Source: Verrucomicrobiales bacterium
GTDB taxonomy: Bacteria; Verrucomicrobiota; Verrucomicrobiia; Verrucomicrobiales; DEV007
Assembly: GCA_029213005.1 (NCBI GenBank)
Contig: JARGPI010000005.1
Coordinates: forward strand, 62,001-126,000
Length of the DNA stretch: 64,000 nucleotides
Reading direction: 5' to 3'
Shown piece after piece: positions 1-8,449 of this stretch. A program made the translations under genes and the position numbers. The notes beneath the pieces were generated by a model, which had not been told where the DNA came from, ran no database searches, and saw only the letters and a program-made list of their open reading frames with translations. Numbering within the stretch: the first letter of the stretch is position 1; the number at the start of each line of letters is the position of its first letter.

Positions 1-13
1 CTTCTCGAAGGTA

Positions 14-36
14 ACGTCCGGTTTCCGGGCGTTTTT
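14..36 (+). terminator. Intrinsic terminator/attenuator upstream of pnp
   Basis: An 8-bp stem (ACGTCCGG with CCGGGCGT, one G-T pair) closes a TTT loop and is followed by a T run. It lies about 60 bp before the pnp start codon. In many bacteria rpsO precedes pnp with a terminator between them, so this hairpin may end an rpsO transcript just outside the window. The upstream gene is not visible, so that part is inference. Confidence 0.6.
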
Positions 37-99
37 CGTTTTATCCGAAAGACGATGCAGTCATGCACCGAGGAGTGATTTCAACCAATATAAAAATAC

Positions 100-2235
100 A
101 TGAGCATTGAAAAAGTGACGTGCCAGGTCGGCACGCAGGAAATCGAGTTTGAAGTTGGACGCATGGGTAAGTTGGCGGATGGAGCCGTCACTGTGCGAGT
201 CGGCGATACCGTAGTGATGGTCACTGCTGTTTCTCAAACCAACATTAGAGAAGGTCAGGACTGGTTCCCGCTTTCTGTCGAGTACAAAGAAAAAGCGGCT
301 GCGGCTGGACGTTTCCCCGGAGGTTACTTCAAACGTGAAGGACGCCCCACTGAGAAAGAAATTCTGACTTGTCGGATGACCGACCGTCCCCTTCGCCCAC
401 TCTTCCCTAAAGGTTATTTTTACGACACTCAGGTCGTTTCTCTTCTTCTGAGTGCTGATGCTGTTAACGACGCGGATATTCCGAGCATGAACGGTGCATC
501 CGCTGCTCTTTGTGTTTCCGATATTCCTTTCGCAGGACCTATCGCAGCCGTCAGAGTTGGATTGGTTAACGGAGAGTTTGTTGCTAACCCAACTTTCGAA
601 CAGCGCGAAGAAAGCACGCTCGATCTCGTTTACGCTGGCCTTCGGGACAAAGTGATCATGATCGAAGGTGCTGGTGACGAAGTGCCTGACGACAAGTTCA
701 AAGAAGCACTGACTTTTGCTCAGGAGTCTATCCAGCCGCTAATCGAAGCTCAGGAAAAACTGATGCAACTTTGCGGTAAAGAAAAACGTCAGCCTGACTT
801 GCTTTTGGTTAACGACGAGATCCTTAACGTCGCCTACGAAGTCTGTGGTGATCGCATCGAGGAAGCTCTCATGATTAAGGCCAAAGTCGCTCGCGGCAAA
901 GCCGTTGGAGCTCTTCGCGACGAGGTTGAAGCCGCCGTTCTTGAAAAATTCCCCGAAGCAGGAAATTTCGAAATTAATCAGGCTTTTGATTTCATGCAGA
1001 AGAAGTCAGTCCGCCTTTCCCTTCTTAATGACGGAAAGCGTATGGACGGACGTGGCGAGAACGACATTCGTGATCTCTCCGCTGAAATCGACGTGATGCC
1101 AAGAACTCACGGATCATCGCTTTTCGCCCGTGGGGAAACCCAGGCATTGGCGCTCGCAACCCTCGCTCCCGGCGATGAAGTTCAGTATCTCGACAACTAC
1201 GCAGGTGGCGAAGACACCAAGCGCTTCATCCTTCACTACAACTTCCCGCCTTTCTCAGTTGGTGAGTGCGGAAGAATGGGTGGAATGAATCGTCGCGAAA
1301 TCGGTCACGGAGCCCTCGCTGAGCGCTCAATCGAGCCGGTTATCCCAGATCTTTCCGAGTTTCCCTATGCGATTCGTGTTACCAGTGAGGTGATGGAGTC
1401 AAATGGTTCGACTTCGATGGCATCCGTTTGCTCAGGTTCACTGGCGCTTCTCGATGCGGGAGTCCCGATCAAAGCCAACGTCGCTGGTATTTCCTGCGGA
1501 CTGGTTGCTGACATCGACGACGAAGGAAACTTCAAAAGGCACGTCACCATTCTCGATATCATCGGAAGCGAAGATTTCTTTGGCGACATGGACTTCAAAC
1601 TTTGTGGAACCCGCGAGGGTGTCACCGGTTACCAGCTTGACCTCAAGCTTCCCGGTATCCCACTCGAAATCCTCTTCGAAGGTATCGACAAGACTGTCGC
1701 GGGCCGGATGAAAGTGCTCGACGTTATGGACAACGTCATCAAAGACGCCGGTAAGATGAGCGAATACGCTCCTCGAATCGAAACGATCCAAATCGACCCG
1801 AGCAAGATTGGTGAGCTGATTGGACCTGGTGGTAAAAACATCAAAGGTATCCAGAGCGAAACTGGAGCCGATGTCAGCATTCAGGACGACGGAACCGTCA
1901 ATATCTACGCAGCAAACAAAGAAGGTTTGGAGCGTGCGATAGAACTGGTTAAGCGCGTCTCAGCTGAGATCGAGATCGGAACGATCTACCACGGCAAGAT
2001 TGTGAATACGACCAACTTCGGAGCCTTCATCGAAGTGCTTCCGGGCAAAGATGGAATGATTCACATCTCCGAGCTCGCCGACTTCCGTGTTAACGAAGTC
2101 GAGGACGTCGTCAAAGTTGGAGACATGGTTTACGCCAAGTGCATCGGCATCGACGAAAAAGGTCGCGTCAAAATGAGCCGCAAGGCAGCCATGGAAGAGC
2201 GCGGCGAAGAAGCTGAGAAAGAGAACAATAACTAA
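100..2235 (+). CDS. pnp: Polyribonucleotide nucleotidyltransferase (PNPase)
   Basis: PNPase is a trimeric 3'-to-5' phosphorolytic exoribonuclease acting in cytoplasmic mRNA decay. The 711-residue protein has the family's usual length and order: a first RNase PH-like domain (about 10-140), an all-alpha linker, a second catalytic RNase PH domain (about 310-530) with GRGENDIRDL and a conserved DIIGSEDFFGDMDFK-type stretch, then a KH domain with IGPGGKNIKGIQ (about 570) and a C-terminal S1 RNA-binding domain (about 620-690, GAFIEVLPGKDGMIHISEL). The acidic tail after S1 is short. The ATG at 100 gives a full-length N-terminus. The gene sits between two intrinsic terminators, so it can be expressed as a single unit; read-through from an upstream gene is possible. 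Confidence 0.97.
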   Translation: MSIEKVTCQVGTQEIEFEVGRMGKLADGAVTVRVGDTVVMVTAVSQTNIREGQDWFPLSVEYKEKAAAAGRFPGGYFKREGRPTEKEILTCRMTDRPLRPLFPKGYFYDTQVVSLLLSADAVNDADIPSMNGASAALCVSDIPFAGPIAAVRVGLVNGEFVANPTFEQREESTLDLVYAGLRDKVIMIEGAGDEVPDDKFKEALTFAQESIQPLIEAQEKLMQLCGKEKRQPDLLLVNDEILNVAYEVCGDRIEEALMIKAKVARGKAVGALRDEVEAAVLEKFPEAGNFEINQAFDFMQKKSVRLSLLNDGKRMDGRGENDIRDLSAEIDVMPRTHGSSLFARGETQALALATLAPGDEVQYLDNYAGGEDTKRFILHYNFPPFSVGECGRMGGMNRREIGHGALAERSIEPVIPDLSEFPYAIRVTSEVMESNGSTSMASVCSGSLALLDAGVPIKANVAGISCGLVADIDDEGNFKRHVTILDIIGSEDFFGDMDFKLCGTREGVTGYQLDLKLPGIPLEILFEGIDKTVAGRMKVLDVMDNVIKDAGKMSEYAPRIETIQIDPSKIGELIGPGGKNIKGIQSETGADVSIQDDGTVNIYAANKEGLERAIELVKRVSAEIEIGTIYHGKIVNTTNFGAFIEVLPGKDGMIHISELADFRVNEVEDVVKVGDMVYAKCIGIDEKGRVKMSRKAAMEERGEEAEKENNN

Positions 2236-2267
2236 GTTCTAAAACTCAATTTCCAGACAAAATTTGA

Positions 2268-2300
2268 GCCCATCTGCGAGAGCGGATGGGTTTTTTGTTT
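2268..2300 (+). terminator. Intrinsic terminator after pnp
   Basis: The sequence CCCATC, an eleven-base loop region, GATGGG, then a long T run lies 33 bp past the pnp stop codon. This is a standard rho-independent terminator and ends the pnp transcript. Confidence 0.85.
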
Positions 2301-2380
2301 TTTTCGTAAATTTGTCACGAAAAATGCAGTGTCGACAAAAGATTAATACCTCCCTCAGTAAGTAAAAAACGGAACCAATT

Positions 2381-3577
2381 ATGAAAATGAAATTGCTGAA
2401 AGACATTGTAACTGTCGCACAGGGAGTAGTGATCCTCGCTCTCGCCGTCTTCGGCGCCTACTCTCTCATTCCTCTTTTCGACAAGGGGAAATCAAGTTTG
2501 ATTGAAGACACCAGCCCGAAACTTTCTCTCGTCCCAACTCCCGCAAGCTCAGAAAATCCAGGCACGCCGCCCGTGGTTGCCCAGCCTGATGCAGAGATTG
2601 ATGAAGCCCCGGTGATCGTAGATCGAGTCGAGAAAAACGTGCCGGAACCAACTGAACAGCCTCTGAAACCGGTGATTGCTGAAACCGAGACACTGCCATC
2701 CACCCGAACCGTCGAAAACCGGCAATTGGCTCTGGAAGGCGGGGATGAACCACCTTTTGCCAAACCCCGCATCAATACCGATGCCGATCTAGCGCCGCGT
2801 CCCACAACCACCAGTGAAAGCCTTCTCGCTCAGATTCAGGAATTCCAGAGCGAAAACAATTCTGATGGCCCCGGGACATCAGAACCACCGGTTGATCCAG
2901 AGCCTCCCGTCGATCCCGAGCCGCCGGTAGTTGAGCCCGGGCCCACTCGCCCCACCGCTAGCGCCCGCCTGGAATTGGCCACACCCCGGGGATCTCTCGA
3001 GTCCTCAATGGAAATGAATTTAGAACCCAACGACGATGCAAACACAGGAGTGACCCATTCGACAGAAATCGTCGTCATTCCCGAAAATGGAGACACGGCA
3101 CCCGCCACCAACGAATCTCTTCCCGAAACGACCGTTTCTGCGGAGACTCTCGCCTACCGCCAACTCAATCAACCGCAGCCGACCTGGTATTCCAATGCTC
3201 TTGCAGGCAGCGTGAGCGGTTTAATCGGCGGAATGCAGGCACCCTCAGAATCGTATCGGGTTTCCTATGGCCGAGGCTTTCAAAACAGTCAAACCGGCAC
3301 CCAGACCACTAACGGCAGCGAAACAGAAGCTCCTGATACCAGCGAGGTCGTCAGTGGGACAAGTCTTCCCGTAACAACACCGGTTCGGAATACACCGGCG
3401 GTCTCCGTGATCAACGGGGCTTCCGGCACTAATGTGATCATCTCCGGAACCTCAGGTTCGTCATCGACCTCTCCGAGTCCGATTCTTCCGATCTCTCAGG
3501 GCGGCCTCGTTCCCTCAACCGGTAATCTTGGACTGGAAGGCGTCGGGATTAACACCAACGGGCTCCGAATCCGGTAA
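2381..3577 (+). CDS. Membrane-anchored Pro/Ser/Thr-rich protein, function unknown
   Basis: No family recognised. The protein has 398 residues. A short positive N-terminus (MKMKLLKD) is followed by one hydrophobic helix (about 10-32) that could act as an uncleaved anchor. The rest is low-complexity and probably disordered, rich in Pro, Thr, Ser and Glu, with a short tandem repeat VDPEPPVDPEPPVVEPGP around residues 170-186. The C-terminal third is Gly/Ser/Thr-rich with many hydrophobic NVIISGTSG-type stretches. The anchor plus Pro-rich spacer recalls TonB-like or periplasm-spanning proteins, but no TonB C-terminal domain was seen. It stands alone between the pnp terminator and the men operon, on the same strand. 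Confidence 0.6.
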   Translation: MKMKLLKDIVTVAQGVVILALAVFGAYSLIPLFDKGKSSLIEDTSPKLSLVPTPASSENPGTPPVVAQPDAEIDEAPVIVDRVEKNVPEPTEQPLKPVIAETETLPSTRTVENRQLALEGGDEPPFAKPRINTDADLAPRPTTTSESLLAQIQEFQSENNSDGPGTSEPPVDPEPPVDPEPPVVEPGPTRPTASARLELATPRGSLESSMEMNLEPNDDANTGVTHSTEIVVIPENGDTAPATNESLPETTVSAETLAYRQLNQPQPTWYSNALAGSVSGLIGGMQAPSESYRVSYGRGFQNSQTGTQTTNGSETEAPDTSEVVSGTSLPVTTPVRNTPAVSVINGASGTNVIISGTSGSSSTSPSPILPISQGGLVPSTGNLGLEGVGINTNGLRIR

Positions 3578-3687
3578 CGGAAACCTCAGATCAAAGGTCA
3601 GAATTCGCCTAAAACACGGTTCCCGGGCGGATTTACTGACCCTTTGCTTCATCCCCGGCATTGCGAATTGCGTAATCTTTTGTAAAG

Positions 3688-4716
3688 ATGCACGCTCTCG
3701 CTTCGATGACCGATTTTGCCTTTATTCAAATTTCCCCTGACCGCTATCTCTGCGGGCTTGGTCCGTTTCGCTCCAGCGAAACTCCGGATGGTGAAGAGGT
3801 GGCGTTTTATCAAAACGGATTTGATCTCTCCGACCGGAGGCCGTGGAAAATTCCGACCAAATTTTTCGAAACCAGCGACCTTCGGATTCTCCTTCCCGAA
3901 AATGGAGCCACCCCCCTCCCGGAAATCGCCTGGGCGGGCCTCGGCGATACTGCCGTCCGGGAAGTCTTCGACGAAATCCTCGCGGAAATTGACTCCGGCA
4001 CCATTCAGAAATCGGTTCCCGTCCTCACCGAAAGAGGCACCCTACAGCGAGGCGAACTCGCCGCTCTTGTCAAAGCTATTGATATGGTGCCCGACGCGCT
4101 CCAGGGCTACGGTTACCGCCTCGATAACCGGGGAATGATCGGTCTGTCTCCGGAGACCCTATTTACCCTCGAAGACGGACTTTTTACCACGATGGCCCTC
4201 GCCGGAACCGCCCCCCGTCACGAGATGGGTCAGTTCCCCAGCGATGACAAAGAAATCCGCGAACATGAGCTCGTCGCCGACTACCTCTGCGACCGGCTCG
4301 CACCCCTCGGGGAAGTGCGACGCGGAAAACGCACCGTCCTCGACCTCGGAACCATCGTACATTTTCAGACCAACATTCAGGTCAAACTGGACAACCCGAA
4401 TCCCGATCTCAGCGAGCTGATCCAGCTTATGCACCCCACCCCGGCACTCGGCGCGTGTCCCCGCGGCGAGGGAGCCCTGAGCCGCCTTACCAGCTACCGG
4501 GAGAGACTCAACGCCCCACCCGAATTTGGCGCACCATTCGGTCTGTGGTATCAGAACAAATTTCAAAGCCTCGTCGCCATCCGGCACGTCTCCTGGGACG
4601 GGAACGATGTGTTTCTCCCCAGCGGCGTTGGGCTGGTCCGGGGCAGCCGCTTCGACCGCGAATGGCGGGAGCTCGGCCTGAAAAGAAATTCGGTGAAAGC
4701 CCTCCTCGGGGTATGA
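3688..4716 (+). CDS. menF: Isochorismate synthase (chorismate-binding family)
   Basis: Converts chorismate to isochorismate, the first step of the classical menaquinone pathway. Only the C-terminal chorismate-binding domain and a short N-terminal part are present: 342 residues against roughly 400-430 in typical MenF. Family motifs visible are GLSPETLF, TALAGTAPR, KEIREHELVADYL, HPTPALGACPRGEG and the final GVGLVRGSRFDREWREL stretch with the glutamate of the Mg site. The start could be ATG 3688 or the in-frame ATG 3706 (MTDFAFIQ); neither has a clear Shine-Dalgarno. The stop overlaps the menD start (ATGA), so the two are translationally coupled, which supports menaquinone over siderophore biosynthesis. 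Confidence 0.88.
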   Translation: MHALASMTDFAFIQISPDRYLCGLGPFRSSETPDGEEVAFYQNGFDLSDRRPWKIPTKFFETSDLRILLPENGATPLPEIAWAGLGDTAVREVFDEILAEIDSGTIQKSVPVLTERGTLQRGELAALVKAIDMVPDALQGYGYRLDNRGMIGLSPETLFTLEDGLFTTMALAGTAPRHEMGQFPSDDKEIREHELVADYLCDRLAPLGEVRRGKRTVLDLGTIVHFQTNIQVKLDNPNPDLSELIQLMHPTPALGACPRGEGALSRLTSYRERLNAPPEFGAPFGLWYQNKFQSLVAIRHVSWDGNDVFLPSGVGLVRGSRFDREWRELGLKRNSVKALLGV

Positions 4717-6326
4717 GCAGCGGAAACGCCACGCTCGCCGGAACCGTAATCAACACCGCGACTGAGCTCGGAGTCAGGCATTTTGTGATCTGTGCCGGAG
4801 CCCGCAACGTTCCCTTGATTGCCGATCTCACCACCCGGGACGGTCTCCAGCTCTGGAATCATTTTGATGAGCGCGCCGCCGCATTTTTTGCTCTGGGACT
4901 GTCCAAATCCAAAGCCGAACCGGTCGCCATTGTCACCACCTCCGGAACCGCCGTGGCCGAGTTGCTTCCCGCTACGATCGAGGCCTGGTACTCCGGCATC
5001 CCCCTCGTCTTGATCTCTGCCGATCGCCCCATGAGATTTCGCGGAAGCGGCGCGCCGCAAGCCATCGAGCAGACCGGTATTTTCAACGGCTACGTCAGCC
5101 AGAGTCTCGATCTCAAGTTCGATAACATTCACAGTCAGATCCTGACCGGGGACCAAAAATCCCCGATCCATCTCAATGTTTGTTTCGAAGAACCGGTTCC
5201 CGAGCCACCGGAAATCACCGCAACCTCCCTGAAAATCACCCATCCCGAAGAAAGCGAATCGCCCGGAAACGTTTTCCCCATCGAAAATCCCATCGCCATC
5301 ATCGGCGAGTTACCGGTTGAACAGCGTGCTTTAGTTCGCGAATTCCTCATCACCACCCAAATCCCTGCCTGGTTCGAAGCCACCAGCGGTCTTCGCGAAG
5401 ACCCCGCATTAGCCGAAAAACGGTTCGAGAGCGAAAGCGAAATTCCGCATTTCACCCCAACCGAAGTCATTCGAATCGGCGGAGTTCCCAGCCTTCGCTT
5501 ATGGCGCGACCTCGAGGAATCCAAAAACATCAGAGTGATCAACTTTACGCCGAGCGGTTTCTCCGGCCTCGCCCGAAAAGACAGCGTTACCACTCACCGC
5601 TTTTCAGAGCTGCCCGACTTCACTAATGAGCCATCTACCAATGTAGAACAGGTTTTTAACCTGTTTGCGAAGCCCATGAGCCCAGGCCCGGCCCCCCACG
5701 ATCCAAAACTGTACAGGGTACAATCCCAAACTGTACAGGGTACAATCTCCGAAAAACTCAATCATCACCCCAGCTCCGAACCCCACCTGATCCGAAAACT
5801 CTCCGAAATTATCCCGTCGTCCGCCGCCGTATTCCTCGGCAACAGCCTCCCCATTCGCGAGTGGAACCTCGCCGCCACTCATGAAACACCCCACCCCAAC
5901 TGTTTCGCCAATCGCGGAGCCAACGGCATCGACGGTGAAGTCTCCACCTTCCTCGGGATCAGCGCGAATTTCGATGAATCCTGGGGCATTTTCGGCGATC
6001 TCACCGCCCTGTATGATCTGAACGCCCCCTGGATTCTGGACCAACTGCCATCGGGAAAAAGACGGATCGTGGTCTTGAACAACGGCGGAGGGCGAATATT
6101 CTCGAGACTTCCCGCCATGAAAAATCTCAGCTCCGAAGCGATGAGACAAACCGAGAACCATCACCAAACCCGATTTTCCGCCTGGGCCGCATTGTGGAAT
6201 GTCGAATACCTCTCGTGGGATTCCGACTTCACCCGCTGGTCCCGGCCCGAAACCGATCACGCCATCATCGAAATCCAAATCGATCAGAGCGCGTCGGAAA
6301 CTTTTTGGTCCGATCTTCAATCATGA
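4713..6326 (+). CDS. menD: SEPHCHC synthase MenD, with repeat-derived internal segment
   Basis: Thiamine-diphosphate enzyme that adds the succinic semialdehyde unit of 2-oxoglutarate to isochorismate. At 537 residues it has the usual MenD domains. The N-terminal domain has FVICAGARNVPL, HFDERAAAFFALGL and TTSGTAVAELLPA. The C-terminal ThDP domain has FLGNSLPIREW, NGIDGEVSTFLG, FGDLTALYDLNA and LNNGGGRIFSRLP. Between the middle and C-terminal domains the DNA at 5647-5748 consists of repeat elements that elsewhere in this window are intergenic, read in frame as a Pro-rich linker containing LYRVQSQTVQGT. The reading frame is open further upstream (to 4455), but the ATG at 4713, overlapping the menF stop, is the natural start. 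It overlaps menH by ATGA. Confidence 0.93.
   Translation: MSSGNATLAGTVINTATELGVRHFVICAGARNVPLIADLTTRDGLQLWNHFDERAAAFFALGLSKSKAEPVAIVTTSGTAVAELLPATIEAWYSGIPLVLISADRPMRFRGSGAPQAIEQTGIFNGYVSQSLDLKFDNIHSQILTGDQKSPIHLNVCFEEPVPEPPEITATSLKITHPEESESPGNVFPIENPIAIIGELPVEQRALVREFLITTQIPAWFEATSGLREDPALAEKRFESESEIPHFTPTEVIRIGGVPSLRLWRDLEESKNIRVINFTPSGFSGLARKDSVTTHRFSELPDFTNEPSTNVEQVFNLFAKPMSPGPAPHDPKLYRVQSQTVQGTISEKLNHHPSSEPHLIRKLSEIIPSSAAVFLGNSLPIREWNLAATHETPHPNCFANRGANGIDGEVSTFLGISANFDESWGIFGDLTALYDLNAPWILDQLPSGKRRIVVLNNGGGRIFSRLPAMKNLSSEAMRQTENHHQTRFSAWAALWNVEYLSWDSDFTRWSRPETDHAIIEIQIDQSASETFWSDLQS
5647..5665 (+). repeat. Hairpin repeat inside menD
   Basis: A perfect 8-bp inverted repeat, AACAGGTT-TTT-AACCTGTT, lies in the menD linker region 43 bp before the GTAC repeat pair. 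It resembles intergenic hairpins rather than coding sequence and marks the start of the foreign-looking segment of menD. Confidence 0.6.
5708..5748 (+). repeat. GTAC-N3-GTAC repeat pair inside menD
   Basis: Two direct copies of ACTGTACAGGGTACAATC, with a 21-bp period. The core is the interrupted palindrome TGTAC-AGG-GTACA. The same element occurs at 22951, 34231, 39395 and 59981, all outside genes. Here it lies within the menD reading frame and keeps it open, because a 21-bp period is a multiple of three. Confidence 0.9.
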
Positions 6327-6988
6327 TTTACGCCCTTCACGGAAACGTCGGCTCCACCGCCGACTTTGACTTTCTTCCAGACGTGACCCCGATCGACCTC
6401 TGGCAACACTCCCACCTTTCTCTCAAGGATGCCGCTGCCGAAATCCGGAGTCAGGCAAAAAACCAACGTCCCCGCGGGATTTTAGGTTACTCCATGGGAG
6501 GACGAATCGCGCTCCAGTCACTCGCCGATGCCCCCAATTTCTGGGACTTTGCAATAATCATCTCCGCCCACCCCGGACTGACCTCGGAAAAAGAGCGCCG
6601 CAAGCGCATCCAGTCCGATGAGAAATGGGCGCAGGAACTGAAAACCGGTGATTGGGATCAATTTCTCGAAAAGTGGAATTCACAGCCGACTCTTTCCGGT
6701 CCGGTTTCAAAGAATCAGTCCGCGCTGAAATCGAAAAGGAAAGCCATCTCCGCTGGTTTTCAAAACTGGTCACTCGGTCAACAGGAAAACCTTCGCCCCC
6801 GCCTCGTCAATCACCCCTGCCCCATCTTTTGGATCGTAGGGGAACGGGACGAAAAGTATATCGAACTCGGAACCGAGACCGTCACGCAAATGCCAAACGG
6901 ACTTCTCGTCAAAGCGCCCGACTGCGGACATCGCGTCCTACTCGAAGCTCAGGACGCGATTCGCTCCCTGCTCGAATCAATAGCTTAA
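6323..6988 (+). CDS. menH: SHCHC synthase MenH-like alpha/beta hydrolase
   Basis: A 221-residue alpha/beta hydrolase, placed as MenH, which removes pyruvate from SEPHCHC in menaquinone synthesis. It opens directly on the first strand (MIYALHGNVGS, with the HG oxyanion motif). The nucleophile elbow is GYSMGG (about residues 56-61), the acid is likely the Asp in WIVGERDEKY, and the base the His in PDCGHRVLLE. The ATG at 6323 overlaps the menD stop, so it is the third coupled gene of the operon. The frame is open further upstream, but that part overlaps menD and is not needed. Alone, the fold would not fix the substrate; the neighbours do. Genes for the later steps (menB, menC, menE, menA) are not in the window. 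Confidence 0.85.
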   Translation: MIYALHGNVGSTADFDFLPDVTPIDLWQHSHLSLKDAAAEIRSQAKNQRPRGILGYSMGGRIALQSLADAPNFWDFAIIISAHPGLTSEKERRKRIQSDEKWAQELKTGDWDQFLEKWNSQPTLSGPVSKNQSALKSKRKAISAGFQNWSLGQQENLRPRLVNHPCPIFWIVGERDEKYIELGTETVTQMPNGLLVKAPDCGHRVLLEAQDAIRSLLESIA

Positions 6989-7016
6989 ACCGCCAAATTT
7001 TTCGCCTCATTTGGAG

Positions 7017-7345
7017 ATGATGAAACTTGTCTATCAAATATCAGAGCAAGACTTCATCGCCGCCCATGAGGCATTCTGGCGGTCCAGGAAACTCGTCCGG
7101 CATATTTTGGCAAGACTAAAGTAGCATTGGGCGCCGAGTATACATCGGCATTCAATACTATAGATGAATCCCTACTCAATTGGTCTTTCTATACTAAAGC
7201 ATTGGAGAGCGAACAATATTTTCTACTTATGTTTTCGAAACGATCGTTTTCGATTATACCGAAACAAGCCTTTAGTTCCGAGCCCCTTATTGAAAGTTTT
7301 CGCATACTACTGGAATCGAAACTCGGAGCCATCACGAAGATCTGA
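7017..7345 (+). pseudogene. Decayed YcxB-like membrane protein gene
   Basis: Two pieces in different frames resemble the two ends of YcxB-like proteins. The first (7017-7124) reads MMKLVYQISEQDFIAAHEAF and ends at TAG after 35 residues; this looks like the YcxB N-terminus just before its membrane helices. The second (7127-7345) holds WSFYTKALESEQYFLLMFS and SIIPKQAFSSEPLIESFRIL, like the YcxB C-terminal domain. The two central membrane helices are missing and the frame is broken between the parts, which suggests an internal deletion plus a frameshift. The family assignment is from memory of the consensus and is moderate. The alternative is a random short ORF between menH and the lacI-type gene. 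Confidence 0.45.
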
Positions 7346-7361
7346 ATAGGGAAACGCCCGG

Positions 7362-8399
7362 CTACACATTCCGGACACTCTCCCCATCGACCCAAACCGG
7401 CGGAATTAGGATCTGCCGTGGTGCCTCGGGGATACCCGCTTCGTTCTGGAGCAGCTGGGCGACCACAAGATCTACTGCCGCGGCAGCGACGTGATCCCTG
7501 CGATGGTTGATCCCGGCGAACTCCGGAGTCCTCGGTGACCAGTCATGCGACGCCAAACCGATATCCCGGGGGATCTGAATGCCCTGTTCCGCAAGCCATT
7601 CAGGGATCTGCTGATCGAATGTGATCAACACATCGGGCCGATGCCAATCCAGCCATTCCAGGAACGGCTCTTTTCCACTGTCAAGATCGTTGCCGGGAAA
7701 CTGAAAAGGCGGCACACGATTTTCGGGATCGATCGCTTGCTGGTAGTGTAACATCGTCGCGGTGTAAGCGTTTTCAGCGCGAACCTCTACCCAGCTTGAC
7801 AGGGCGAGGCCAATCCGGCGGTAGCTTCGTTTTTCTAGTTCTTCAGTAGCAAGACGCACCGCCAGCGTCATGTTCCCCGCAGAGCGGTGCAGTGAGGGCG
7901 AAAGCAAACCGTAGCCAAAAGTCGCTGCGGCGAGGCGGGAGTAATCCAGTTCGCGCACCGGCATACTGGCCGATTGCGGCGAGGCGATGACACCGCGAAT
8001 GCCTCTCGTTTCCAGAATCCGGTCCATCCGCGCCGGAGTCATCCCGTCGACGCCGAGCCAGAATTCCTCGACCAGAAACCCGAACCGCTCGGCACGCTCC
8101 CGAATCGCTTCGAGCGGCACATATTGGTAGATCGATCCGGGAAGATCGGTGCCCGTCTCGGCTTCGCGGATCACGGCGATAGTCTCCCGTTCGTGGTGGC
8201 GACACCGGTCCTGCAGCTGGGTCATAATTCGGGACAACTGGGGATCGGGCCGGTAGCCGAGGTCGGTTGCGATGCCCATGATGCGCTCGCGGGTGGCGGC
8301 GGCAACGCGGGGATCGTTGCGCAGAGCGCGGGAAACGGTCATCGCGGAAACGCCCGCCTGTTCCGCGATGTCGCGGAGGGTAATGTGCGATTTTGCCAT
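7362..8399 (-). CDS. LacI-family transcriptional regulator
   Basis: A 345-residue repressor/activator of the LacI/GalR family. The N-terminal helix-turn-helix and hinge are clear (ITLRDIAEQAGVSAMTVSRA at about 6-25, then the GYRPDPQLSRIM hinge near 49-60). They are followed by a periplasmic-binding-protein-like sensor domain with typical segments such as RGIRGVIASPQ, RSYRRIGLALSS, RPDVLITFDQ and DIGLASHDWSP. It faces away from the secreted glycosidase-like gene at 8450, and only 50 bp separates the starts. A near-perfect palindrome sits 3 bp from its start codon, so it probably represses itself and its divergent neighbour. The ligand is unknown; a sugar released from the polysaccharide attacked by the neighbour is the simplest guess. 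Confidence 0.93.
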   Translation of the reverse strand: MAKSHITLRDIAEQAGVSAMTVSRALRNDPRVAAATRERIMGIATDLGYRPDPQLSRIMTQLQDRCRHHERETIAVIREAETGTDLPGSIYQYVPLEAIRERAERFGFLVEEFWLGVDGMTPARMDRILETRGIRGVIASPQSASMPVRELDYSRLAAATFGYGLLSPSLHRSAGNMTLAVRLATEELEKRSYRRIGLALSSWVEVRAENAYTATMLHYQQAIDPENRVPPFQFPGNDLDSGKEPFLEWLDWHRPDVLITFDQQIPEWLAEQGIQIPRDIGLASHDWSPRTPEFAGINHRRDHVAAAAVDLVVAQLLQNEAGIPEAPRQILIPPVWVDGESVRNV

Positions 8400-8402
8400 T
8401 CA

Positions 8403-8419
8403 AATGTTACTGTAACATT
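8403..8419. promoter_or_regulatory. LacI-type operator between divergent genes
   Basis: AATGTTAC-T-GTAACATT is an inverted repeat with 8-bp perfect arms around one central base. It lies in the 50-bp gap between the lacI-type gene (start codon ends at 8399) and the divergent secreted protein gene (8450). Size and symmetry fit a LacI-family operator, although these often have a central CG, which this one lacks. Binding here would block initiation in both directions. Confidence 0.7.
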
Positions 8420-8449
8420 CAAAAGGTATCGCGCGACTCGGATAAAAAA

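Noticed and set aside
4455..4712. Open upstream extension of menD by 86 codons
   Set aside because: It lies entirely within menF in another frame, has no MenD similarity, and the ATG at 4713 overlapping the menF stop gives the normal N-terminus.
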